A stretch of 27,651 bases of DNA from Promethearchaeota archaeon (GTDB taxonomy: Archaea; Asgardarchaeota; Lokiarchaeia; Sigynarchaeales; SOKP01), in assembly GCA_004524425.1 (NCBI GenBank), contig SDNN01000015.1, positions 1 to 27,651 on the forward strand, in the 5' to 3' direction. Made by a program: the position numbers and the translations under genes. Position 1 is the first letter of the stretch. Every line of letters begins with the position of its first letter. The notes beneath the pieces were generated by a model. The model saw only the letters and a program-made list of their open reading frames with translations, did not search any database and was not told the origin of the DNA. Of the stretch, positions 6,385 through 14,048 are shown piece after piece.

Positions 6385-7605
6385 TTAGAAAAAATAAATT
6401 GCTACTTTTTCTGGAATTTTTAAATCTTCTTCCTTGTTCTTGCAAGCTATAAACTTAATATTGATATTCATGGAAATTGATAAAAGTCTGTTCGTCAGAA
6501 TGCCATCAATGATTAAATAGTTGGTTTCCTTGTAATTTTTAATATTTTCAAATAGATCTCCTACCGGCATCTCAAAAGTTTTATTAAAACTTTTATCAAA
6601 GCCAATGCTATAACTATCTTCTATATTTTCGATTGCCTTAATAACATTATCATAGTATTTTTCCTTAATCTTTAATTTTTTTAATATTTTTATTAATTCC
6701 TCATGTTCTACCGTACTGGTCTTTTTTTCTACGTAATCCTCGCCCGATTCCGAGTATTCATTCACTTGCTTTTTATTTTGCAGAGCCTTTATCAATTGTT
6801 TTCTTGTCAATTCCTCTACTTCATATCCATTTGGTGCTCTTGCGATGTAATCTAACTTAGCTACTTGTAATAATTCATTAAGAATAATGGTTCCCCCACG
6901 ATCTCCATCTAAAAAGGCAGTAATGGTCGATTTGTTATTAGTTAATTCGATAATTGATTTGGGTATTTGAGTGCCTTGAACTGCAACCGTGTTTTTAACT
7001 CCAATTCTTAGTAAATTTAGAACATCTGCACGACCCTCAACAATAATAATTTCATCACTTGAGTCTATATCTGGTCCAGCAGGAAGTTCATCTGGTCCCC
7101 AAGATATAATTTCGCCCAATTTTATATCCGTGTCAATTTTCTCTTCAATTTCGCTGGATTCCATTGATTTTGAATCCCACTCTTTTAATAACTCAGCTGC
7201 TCGTTCTATTATTTGCTTTCTCTTGGTTTCTCTCACATCAGAAATTTCTAAGAGTTTGATTTCAGCCTCACATGGCCCAACCCTCGAAACGGTTTCAATA
7301 GTAGCGGCCAATAATGCCGTCTCCTTTCTTGTTAAAGATGATGGAATTTTGATGATTCCTTCAGAAATTCCTTCTTTTGATACATTTTCTACTTCTATCC
7401 TACCTATTCGACCAGATTTTTGAAGATCTCGTAAATCAAGATCTAAGAGAAGCCCTTCAGTTTGTCCAAAAACTGCTCCAACTTTAGACGATTAAACCGA
7501 ATCGGCTTAAAATATATCTGACTTCTCGACTACACCCTTGATTTCAAATTTAGCTTCAATTATGTATTTGGTTGTAAAATCCGTTTGATTAGTAATTATA
7601 CTCAC
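6385..7605 (-). CDS. dnaG: DnaG-type TOPRIM primase, split by a 30-nt in-frame intron-like insert
   Basis: Archaeal DnaG homologue; the family is reported both as an exosome subunit and as a primase. The TOPRIM domain shows IIIVEGRADVLNLL (Glu at about residue 180 of the spliced protein) and FLDGDRGG (Asp 223 and 225). The N-terminal region is split. Codons from GTG 7605 give MSIITNQTDF, then KYIIEAKFEIKGVVEKSD; two in-frame TAA codons follow; then VGAVFGQTEGLLLDLDLRDL resumes in the same frame. Homologues read continuously GVVEKsDVvGAiFGQTEGLL, so 30 nt (7484-7513) look like an insert. Without it the product is 396 aa, a normal length. If unspliced, only a fragment lacking the conserved N-terminus (about 308 aa from TTG 7311) could be made. 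An upstream ATG at 7665 is open but would add a Lys tract. Confidence 0.88.
7484..7513 (-). other. Putative BHB-type mRNA intron in dnaG
   Basis: On the minus strand exon 1 ends AGAT-AT and exon 2 begins A-GTTGGAGC. AGAT pairs with GTCT near the intron end (one G-T wobble). This leaves 3-nt bulges AT|A and AA|A, the geometry cut by archaeal splicing endonuclease. Inside, TTAAGCCG and CGGTTTAA form an 8-bp hairpin with an ATT loop. Length is 30 nt and both TAA stops lie inside. Removal joins GAT-ATA-GTT (D-I-V), matching the family D-V-V/I. The layout copies the tRNA-Gly intron of this window: 30 nt, starting ATTTT, ending AA. Weak points are the 2x2 mismatch between bulge and hairpin and a poor outer helix. 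The cut may slide by one base with the same product. Confidence 0.72.
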
Positions 7606-8493
7606 TTCCTTTACTTTGATTTTTTTTTGTTTTTTTTTTTTAGTAGTAACTAAAATCAGAATCATAAACTGGAATTTTAATTGAATTATAACCTCAGTTC
7701 ATAGATTAGATCATAATTTCAATCATAATCTTGAAATTAAGCAAATATATGCATTAATTCAAAGTATTGATAATTATAATATAATTAATTAATCAATTGG
7801 TAATTCTAATTTCTCGTTTTGATTAATATATTTAAATATTGATTGATTGAATAATTTTGATAAATTTACTTACCGATTTATTTATATCTTATTTATGAGA
7901 TTATAATTCTAATTTAAAAGTCTGTTAATAATCCTGATTTATTTTTTGATTTACTACATGTAATAATAATGATAATAACAATAGATTAATATAAATGAAG
8001 ACATATATTTTTTTCTCTTTTCACTCTATTTTTCATATTTATCATATTATCTTCGTGAGATCAGCATTTTTTATTCAAATCAATAAATAAATCATCATGA
8101 GTAATTTTTGGAATAAAATTCTTTTGAATAAAATTTTTCATGAAAATAAGAAAAGACTAATTAAATATAAGCTAATTACTGATATAGGGAGGTTTTACTT
8201 CTATTTCGAACGAGAACACGATAATGACAACGAGATCAAAGCAAGGTTGGTTTTTTTTCCAAATATTTATCCTAAATGTTAAGTAAAAAACTCTGAGAGA
8301 TGCCAAATTCATCAATTTTAATTGAAATTTAAAGCTTTAATTCAACACGGATCGATAATTTATCAGTACATTTTCAAATTGACAATCTAAAATCTCCTTT
8401 AGTTTGAAAAATAAGAATTTAATCAGTTTTTTATGATATTTTTATTTATATTTAATTACAATTGATCTTTTAATTAATTTTTAAATTCGAGTC
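7606..8493. other. AT-rich intergenic spacer, no supported gene
   Basis: About 890 nt between the divergent dnaG and Get3 genes, dominated by A/T with runs such as TTAATTAATCAATTGG and GATTGATTGAATAAT. A 61-codon ORF (8097-8282) has no recognisable motif and a composition expected by chance. No tRNA-, SRP- or RNase P-like GC-rich segment is visible. It should contain the promoters of dnaG and Get3; ATTTATATTTAATTAC near 8443-8458 is a candidate TATA region for the Get3 gene. I see nothing else I can support. Confidence 0.6.
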
Positions 8494-9537
8494 ATGATTG
8501 AAAGAATAATCATTCTTGGTGGTAAAGGAGGTGTAGGCAAGAGCTCCATCAGTGCTGCTACTGCCGTGGCATTATCAGATCTATTACCCGAAAAAAAGAT
8601 TTTACTAATAAGTTTTGATATTGCTCATAATTTAAGTGACATGTTTAATAAAGAAATCGGGGATAAATTAACCCGTTTAACTCCGAACTTGTGGGGAATC
8701 GAACCAGATCCGGATATCTATGCTGAAGAATATACGAAAGAATTCGCCAAGAAGATGAAAAAATTAATTAAAAAAATGCCTATTGTAGGGTTTATCCCTC
8801 AGATAAAATCTTTTATTGATACTACTTTTACAGCAGATTCCATACCTTTAGCCTTAAAAAATGCCATGTTTTTTCAAAAAATATTAGATGCGGAAGATTC
8901 TATCTATCGAGAAGGTATTAATGAAATTCAATTTGATATTATTGTAGCTGATTTTCCACCAACTGGGAACATGGTCGCTCTATTCGACATCCCAGAAGAT
9001 ACAGTTAAGGTCTTGTTAAAATATTCCTTAAACTTCTATAATTCAATTAAAGATTCACTTCAGGGATTCTCTAAAATGTTTAGAAAGGTGATACATCCTT
9101 TTGAACAAACTAGCGATAAAGAACATCTTAGCGACGAGCTAGTGAAAATGCTAACTCAACTCGAAGAAAGAGGAGAACGAATAAGTGATTTAATCCATAA
9201 TGTTGGATCTCTTCGCCTGGTCACCATCGCAGAAAAACCTAGTTTTGAAGAAATAAAAAGGGCACGCGAATTAACAAAAGATTACGTGAATCTTGATGGG
9301 GTACATATAAACATGATTATTCCAGAAGAACATGCTCGAACCTGTGAATTTTGTAATAAAGTGAGCTCCTTGCAAAAAAAATACCTAACTGAAATCGAAA
9401 GAGAATTTACAAATACAAAGATATGGGAATCTAATAAACTTATAGAGGAGCCTATAGGTTTAGAAGGATTGAGAAGGCTTGCTCGTGAAATTTATGGAGA
9501 AAATAAAGCAAATGATATTTTATTTCCAAAAGAATAA
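8494..9537 (+). CDS. Get3/ArsA-family ATPase
   Basis: Deviant Walker-A ATPase related to ArsA and to Get3/TRC40, which delivers tail-anchored membrane proteins. The 347 aa begin IIILGGKGGVGKSSISAA (P-loop with signature Lys near residue 11), then SFDIAHNLSDMF (switch I, cf. STDPAHSLSD) and VADFPPTGNM (switch II, cf. DTAPTGHT). A CEFC pair at C284/C287 matches the Get3 dimer zinc-binding CxxC, which favours Get3 over arsenite-pump ArsA; there is a single ATPase half and no arsenite operon nearby. The middle (about 100-200) holds hydrophobic, Met/Phe-rich helices where Get3 binds clients. Cytoplasmic. It stands alone, in an AT-rich region upstream of the peroxiredoxin. Confidence 0.87.
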   Translation: MIERIIILGGKGGVGKSSISAATAVALSDLLPEKKILLISFDIAHNLSDMFNKEIGDKLTRLTPNLWGIEPDPDIYAEEYTKEFAKKMKKLIKKMPIVGFIPQIKSFIDTTFTADSIPLALKNAMFFQKILDAEDSIYREGINEIQFDIIVADFPPTGNMVALFDIPEDTVKVLLKYSLNFYNSIKDSLQGFSKMFRKVIHPFEQTSDKEHLSDELVKMLTQLEERGERISDLIHNVGSLRLVTIAEKPSFEEIKRARELTKDYVNLDGVHINMIIPEEHARTCEFCNKVSSLQKKYLTEIEREFTNTKIWESNKLIEEPIGLEGLRRLAREIYGENKANDILFPKE

Positions 9538-9684
9538 CGAGATTCCATCCTGACTAAATCTTGTTGATCATTTTAATTAACTCGTGCCTTAGTTTATTAA
9601 ATTTTTAATGTATAAATGAAAATTATTTAAAAAAATCAGAGTTTGATTTAATAATCTCAATAAAAACTTGTCAAGTGAGTACAA

Positions 9685-10161
9685 ATTAGGGACAAATTTA
9701 AAAAGGTTGGATCAAAAATACAAGAAATTGAACTGCCTAACACCAAAGGAGAAACCATCAATATCAGAGATTTGGAAAACAAAAAGAATGTTATCGTTAT
9801 TCTTTTCAGAGGCATTAGTTGACCATATTGTAGATGGCATGCAGCAGAATTACGCAAGGATTTGGAAAAATTCGAAGAATTAGATGGATATCTTTATCCC
9901 ATCATGGCTGATAACGAAAAAAATGCCAAGAAGATGGAAGAAAAATATGCTCGAAAATATCCCATATTTTACGATGAAACAAAAGAGGTTCCAAAATTAC
10001 TGAATCAAGAAATTCGATTGATCAAATTTGGGAGGATGCCTGCGTTATTAGTGGTTGATAAAAATGGCATCATAAGATATGCGTATTACGGAAAAAGCAT
10101 GAAGGATATACCAGAAAATCAAGAAATATTGAAGATATTAAAAAAAATCAATAAAAAATGA
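9685..10161 (+). CDS. Peroxiredoxin with probable selenocysteine (UxxC)
   Basis: AhpC/TSA-type thioredoxin-fold peroxidase that reads through an in-frame TGA at 9820-9822. The frame gives VGSKIQEIELPNTKGETINI, NVIVILFRGIS-U-PYCRWHAAELR, then IMADNEKNAKKMEEKYARKY, KFGRMPALLVVDKNGIIRYA and a C-terminal helix. In relatives the TGA position is the peroxidatic Cys of a RG.WCPYC motif, so UPYC is expected. From 9685 the protein is 158 aa, normal for the family. The start is unclear: no ATG, GTG or TTG lies in frame between the TGA at 9676 and the conserved VGSK. I used ATT 9685, which has AGTGAG just upstream. The alternative is TTG 9668 with a -1 shift at TTTAAAA (9697-9703). The gene's own terminator is also TGA. 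Confidence 0.82.
9820..9822 (+). other. In-frame UGA, probable selenocysteine codon
   Basis: TGA lies between AGT (Ser) and CCA-TAT-TGT (Pro-Tyr-Cys) at the peroxidatic-cysteine position of the peroxiredoxin active site. Coding potential and family similarity continue unbroken on both sides in the same frame. Sec replacing the catalytic Cys in a UxxC redox motif is the classical selenoprotein pattern, and selenoproteins are known from Lokiarchaeota. A single-base change from TGT or TGC could mimic this. Confidence 0.75.
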
Positions 10162-10183
10162 ATTTGCTCTAAAATGATTTGGT

Positions 10184-10220
10184 GGGAATAAAATAGAAAA
10201 AACACATGACATTTTATTCT
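10184..10220 (+). other. 3'-UTR hairpin, candidate SECIS or terminator
   Basis: Directly after the peroxiredoxin stop, GAATAAAAT (10186-10194) pairs perfectly with ATTTTATTC (10211-10219), extendable by G-T pairs at the base, around a 16-nt A-rich loop containing ATGA. A second small hairpin, TAAGC/GCTTA, follows near 10223-10239, and then a T run. Archaeal SECIS elements usually sit in the 3' UTR, so this is where one is expected. I do not see a clean GAA/A archaeal core or a eukaryotic AUGA/GA quartet in register, so the assignment is tentative. Confidence 0.3.
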
Positions 10221-10321
10221 TATAAGCTAGCCACGCTTAACCGAATCGAATAAATTTTTTTATTTTAAACAAATTGTTATTTATTTTTAAAATAGAGACT
10301 TTTTCTGATTAAGATGAAGAA

Positions 10322-10675
10322 TTAGATATATAGTGTATCGGGGGGCGGATTGTTGGAAGTGGCTCGAGATCTCTGATTGAAAAATCCTCTTAAAATCTCC
10401 CTTATGTGTAGATAGGAATATTTCTCAAATATTTCGCTTAAATCTATATTTCTTGGATTATATCCAATCTGATCATATATCTTACGCTTGTTGGGATCCT
10501 TTAATGTCTCATATGCTTCCTTTATTTTAATAAATTTCTCCTTTGCCTTAGGATCTTTTTTATTAAGATCTGGATGATATTTTTTTGCTAATTTTCGATA
10601 GGCTATTTTAATTTCCTTTTCACTAGAATCTTTATCGACACCAAGAATCTGGTAAAAATCCTTTTTCTCTGTCAT
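10322..10675 (-). CDS. J-domain protein (DnaJ-like, short)
   Basis: 117-aa co-chaperone-type protein. Residues about 6-72 are a complete J domain: [32 protein letters not shown] with the HPD motif that stimulates Hsp70 ATPase, and [20 protein letters not shown]. The DnaJ G/F region, zinc repeats and C-terminal client domain are absent; a 40-residue tail ([20 protein letters not shown], then a Pro-rich end) replaces them. It may be a stand-alone J protein or a truncated DnaJ. The tail shows no further domain and the downstream sequence does not resume one, so I favour a genuine short protein. No dnaK or grpE neighbours. ATG at 10675 gives the usual [12 protein letters not shown]. Confidence 0.88.
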   Translation of the reverse strand: MTEKKDFYQILGVDKDSSEKEIKIAYRKLAKKYHPDLNKKDPKAKEKFIKIKEAYETLKDPNKRKIYDQIGYNPRNIDLSEIFEKYSYLHIREILRGFFNQRSRATSNNPPPDTLYI

Positions 10676-10858
10676 TTATCTAGAATTTTTTTTAATCTCT
10701 GTTTTGAATTATAAGATAATAAGCAGATAAAAAATTAAGTATTACATATTATAGACGATGCAAGAGGCTTTTTTTATAATATAATATTCCACATATCTTT
10801 ATTTCTAAAAAATAAGAACATGTTAGCATTAATTTTTTTGATAATACTCAGTCAGCAA

Positions 10859-11725
10859 TCATCCTAAATTTTGTAATCCTAATCCCGGTGTAAGCTGAAT
10901 AAATAGATTATCATTTTGAAGGTAAGTATGATAAAAAAAGTATAGTAATATTACAAGTAAAATGAAACCTAAAATGTCTTGAGTAATGTGTATGCCAGCA
11001 CGTGATTCCCACGGGTAAGCAACATTCATGAACCAATGATAAATGAACATCAAGGGAATACTCCCATCAGTTGCATTATAAACTATGGTCATTATGAGTG
11101 AAGTTATGAGGATGTTGATGTATAAACGGAGGATGATGAATTCTATACTTCCCTCAATACTCCCAGTCATGACCGACTCGACAAAAAAAGCAGGAACATG
11201 CCAAGTTGCCCAAATAAATCCCAAGATGATCGAAGAATTGAATCCCGAATATTTTTCTTGTAACTTGGGCAATGCAAATCCACGCCATCCAAATTCTTCA
11301 AATGGACCCTCAGTGGCGGTTAAAAGAGCGAGAATAATGAAAGTTGAAAAGCTTAAATTAAGGCTAAAATGTTTTCCCATTCCTAAAACATCGGTTAAAA
11401 CAGCAGATAAGAAATTCATCAATGGGATACTAATTATTACAAAAAGAATCCACGGGCAGCTTTTTCTCCAATTTTTAAAACGACTTAAATATGCCTTCAA
11501 TCCTCTCTTTCCACGCGTTATACCTACTGTTATAAAACAAGAAATTGCGGGGGACCAAATTACTAAATATGATAAAGGAGTATATTGTGCGAGAGAAAAA
11601 ACAAAAGCTCCTGTCGAATAAGAAATGATTAATATTATTCCGGGAACACCCCATGAAATACCAAATGTGAAAATGAAAAATATAAGCAGTTCATGATCTT
11701 TAATCCTTTTGGACACTTCCCGCAT
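10859..11725 (-). CDS. CPBP-family intramembrane metalloprotease (CAAX protease-like)
   Basis: 288-aa membrane protein of the CPBP (Abi/CAAX prenyl protease, Rce1-related) family. Catalytic motifs are intact: EEFGWRG with E143, E144 and R148 (motif 1, EExxxR); WATWHVPAFF with H176 (motif 2, FxxxH-like); and FIYHWFMN near residue 235 (motif 4, HxxxN/D). About eight hydrophobic segments are visible. Archaeal and bacterial members cleave or process membrane peptides, and some give immunity to bacteriocin-like peptides; the substrate here cannot be told. It is the distal gene of three consecutive minus-strand membrane-protein genes, separated from the next by 126 nt, so it may have its own promoter. 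Confidence 0.88.
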   Translation of the reverse strand: MREVSKRIKDHELLIFFIFTFGISWGVPGIILIISYSTGAFVFSLAQYTPLSYLVIWSPAISCFITVGITRGKRGLKAYLSRFKNWRKSCPWILFVIISIPLMNFLSAVLTDVLGMGKHFSLNLSFSTFIILALLTATEGPFEEFGWRGFALPKLQEKYSGFNSSIILGFIWATWHVPAFFVESVMTGSIEGSIEFIILRLYINILITSLIMTIVYNATDGSIPLMFIYHWFMNVAYPWESRAGIHITQDILGFILLVILLYFFYHTYLQNDNLFIQLTPGLGLQNLG

Positions 11726-11851
11726 AGCATGAAATTAATATAATCTATTTTAAAAATCTTCTTGAATTTAAGCAAATTTGATAAAGCAAAAGACTAAATC
11801 TCCAATAGATATAAAAAAAATAAAAATAGAAAATGTTGAAGTTTTGAAGGT

Positions 11852-12652
11852 TTAACTCTCTAATTTCCTATTGATTGCTTTTACTGTCAACAAGGATGCT
11901 GAAACAAACCAAACTGTAAGTGAAGTCATCAATAACCATTCCCATACTGGAGCCCACTGCCAAGGAGGGAGAAACGTCCAAAAATTATCTGTATACCATA
12001 AATAAGGGACCGTGTAGAAAAAATAGAAGAAGATCGGGGTTAAGATCCAAGTATTGATTACGAATAATACACGCACAATGTTTGAATGGGTGATTCCAAC
12101 TTGTTCTTCAAGAATATCAGGAAAGATTATATATTGTGAAGATACAAGAATCCCGCTAATCATGAAAAAAGTAAACGCAAAATCTGCTACGAGATCATGC
12201 CAGGGATAACCTATTGGAAACAATTTATCCCATACTTCCCCCACATCCTCAGAAATTACCCCTGTTAAAAATAATCCTGCCATGGCCACTAACATGCATA
12301 GCACTGTTATATTCGCAAGAATTTTTCGCGATGATTTTGGATTTTCTCCTAAAAGTATTTTTTTCATGTATAAAGACGGAGGAATCGTTAATAAGGCAGT
12401 ATTCATCATCCCATAATTAATAATGATGGGCATTGGAGTAAGATCTTGATTGCCCAAATCACTAATATAGTTAATAGCAGGATTGAACCCCGCAGGATCA
12501 TAAGAAGGTCCGGCAGGATCTAATTGTCCAATCAAAAGGGCTATTATAACTGAGGATACCCAAGTAACGGTCGCGGCAATCCAAGAAAGCTTGACAACCT
12601 TTTCGTTGGTTAAATACTGATAGAAATTATCAAGATGATATTTAATTTTCAT
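11852..12652 (-). CDS. DUF998-like multi-pass membrane protein
   Basis: 266-aa integral membrane protein with about six or seven hydrophobic helices. The segment YDPAGFNPAINYISDLGNQD after the first helix resembles the DUF998 signature (Y.H....ISDLG), followed by a second helix with NYGMMNTALLTIPPSL and later GVISEDVGE. The function of the family is unknown. The last third contains a Trp- and Pro-rich loop (NFWTFLPPWQWAPVWEWL) likely outside the membrane near the final helix. Upstream and downstream genes are also membrane proteins on the same strand with gaps of 126 and 204 nt, so operon status is uncertain. Confidence 0.65.
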   Translation of the reverse strand: MKIKYHLDNFYQYLTNEKVVKLSWIAATVTWVSSVIIALLIGQLDPAGPSYDPAGFNPAINYISDLGNQDLTPMPIIINYGMMNTALLTIPPSLYMKKILLGENPKSSRKILANITVLCMLVAMAGLFLTGVISEDVGEVWDKLFPIGYPWHDLVADFAFTFFMISGILVSSQYIIFPDILEEQVGITHSNIVRVLFVINTWILTPIFFYFFYTVPYLWYTDNFWTFLPPWQWAPVWEWLLMTSLTVWFVSASLLTVKAINRKLES

Positions 12653-12856
12653 GATATTAAATTTGTTCTGTTAATTAATAAACTCAATATTTACCATTAT
12701 TATGATTTAGATAGATAAAATTAAATAATCTCATTCAAGCCTCCAATTTTTTCTTAAGGCCATTTTTATTGATTAAGAGCCAAAATTTTATCTTTATAAA
12801 AAAAAGAGAATAAAAATAAAGAATTTCAAGAATGATCTTATTTTCTCTTGAGGAAA

Positions 12857-13675
12857 TTAATCACTTGATTTATTCAATTCGTTTCTGATTGGTATAATGG
12901 TTGATAGTAAAATTAACATGAAACCACTCAAAACTAACGCAACTATAAGGATGTAATATGCTTTTTTGGGATTAGAATATACAGTCAAAACTCCAATGAA
13001 AATAAGTAAGGCCACAAGTAATAAATAAACAACTAAAAGCCCTAAAAATACGTTCATCGTTGGAGAGTACATAATGGCCCAAGTTTCTAGTAATACTAGA
13101 AATATTCCCATTGAAGTAAAAGGTAGGTTATATCTATATGTTCTTTTCTTTTGCTCTAGTTTCGATCTATTTATTAGAAATTCAACAAAAATTAAAGTTG
13201 CCGTAATAAATGGTGCCATAATTCCAAAACTAATAAAATATAATCTCCAAAAATTCTCCCCGGCAAGATCAAAATCCACTGACATTAATAAAAGCCAAAA
13301 AAAAGAAGCAGCAATCAAAAGAAAAGCGTTATTTAGAGAGACCATTCTATATTTTTGAAAATCCATCTTCCCTAGCCTGAATTTGAGGGAGGTCAAATAA
13401 ATTGAAATACAACAGACAAACATTACTATGAATAGAAAAATTCCATTCACAAAAGTTATCGGATGTCCAAAGTGTGAGTTAATATCTTGATCTATATCGC
13501 CATGAATAGACATGCCATAAAGGATAAATGCTAGTAAATTGTTAATCAGTATGAATCTTGAAGGATTTCTACTATAACTTATAGCTGCAGGAGAGAACAA
13601 TCCTAATAGTAGTATTGTCGCTCCTAGAATTGATAAACAGCTCATGTAATTATTATTTTCTTCTATTTTAATCAC
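12857..13675 (-). CDS. Multi-pass membrane protein of unknown function
   Basis: 272 aa with seven or so hydrophobic segments: about 11-32, 41-56, 76-94, 115-131, 145-166, 188-206 and 213-260 (two helices). The N-terminus MIKIEENNNYMSCL is short and polar, and the tail after the last helix is polar (NELNKSSD). I recognise no catalytic motif or named family. Charged loops (SLKFRLGKMDFQKYR, NRSKLEQKKRTYRY) suggest the cytoplasmic sides. The start at ATG 13675 is preceded by AAGAGGGTGATTAAA, a good SD-like GAGGGTGAT a few bases upstream, which supports this start. Confidence 0.75.
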   Translation of the reverse strand: MIKIEENNNYMSCLSILGATILLLGLFSPAAISYSRNPSRFILINNLLAFILYGMSIHGDIDQDINSHFGHPITFVNGIFLFIVMFVCCISIYLTSLKFRLGKMDFQKYRMVSLNNAFLLIAASFFWLLLMSVDFDLAGENFWRLYFISFGIMAPFITATLIFVEFLINRSKLEQKKRTYRYNLPFTSMGIFLVLLETWAIMYSPTMNVFLGLLVVYLLLVALLIFIGVLTVYSNPKKAYYILIVALVLSGFMLILLSTIIPIRNELNKSSD

Positions 13676-14048
13676 CCTCTTAGTAATTTAATAAATACTA
13701 TAAATAATACCATCAATAGAGATATGATATTTTTTACTATCTTGTTAATGTTTTATATAGTTTTCTTTTTTCATGGAAAATATGATACCAAATTTTCTGA
13801 ATCTAGAAATATAATTAATTCAAGACTAAATGACATATCTATCTAATACTTCAATAAAGAGATCATTTGACACGGAAGTAGTATTATATTAAATAAGAAT
13901 TATATTTTAAAAAAAAATAATTACATTAACCATCAGAAATAAGGATGAAAGGTATAATATTTTATATTTTTGTTCCCGATTCTTTTTGTAGGCTAATTTG
14001 ATGTATATTTAACAAGATTAAAAATCAAAATTTAGATGTGATAAAAAT
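13676..14048. other. Divergent intergenic region
   Basis: 373 nt between the unknown membrane protein (minus) and the SnoaL-like gene (plus). Very AT-rich with no ORF of note. ATGTATATTTAACAAG near 13998-14013 is a plausible TATA box for the SnoaL gene, and GATGTGATAA just before its ATG resembles an SD. The spacer holds nothing else I can support. Confidence 0.5.

Noticed and set aside
6989..7423. 144-codon plus-strand ORF
   Set aside because: Antisense to the conserved dnaG frame; Ser/Ile-rich shadow translation with no motif.
6385..7605. dnaG as a pseudogene
   Set aside because: The insert is 30 nt (in frame), the rest of the gene is intact with TOPRIM residues conserved, and the borders fit a BHB motif; random decay would not restore the family motif so exactly.
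8097..8282. 61-codon ORF in the AT-rich spacer
   Set aside because: No recognisable motif, no clear SD, low-complexity K/F/I/N composition expected by chance in AT-rich DNA.
9668..10161. Genome-wide UGA recoding
   Set aside because: Other genes in the window end with TGA at the expected family C-terminus, so UGA works as a normal stop here.
7484..10250. Shared string similar to TTAA-CCGAATCG in the dnaG insert (plus strand, near 7492-7505) and the peroxiredoxin 3' UTR (near 10236-10248)
   Set aside because: Only about 12 nt alike with a one-base difference; too short to distinguish from chance and no common context.
11085..11621. 178-codon plus-strand ORF
   Set aside because: Antisense shadow of the CPBP protease gene, whose catalytic motifs prove the minus-strand frame.
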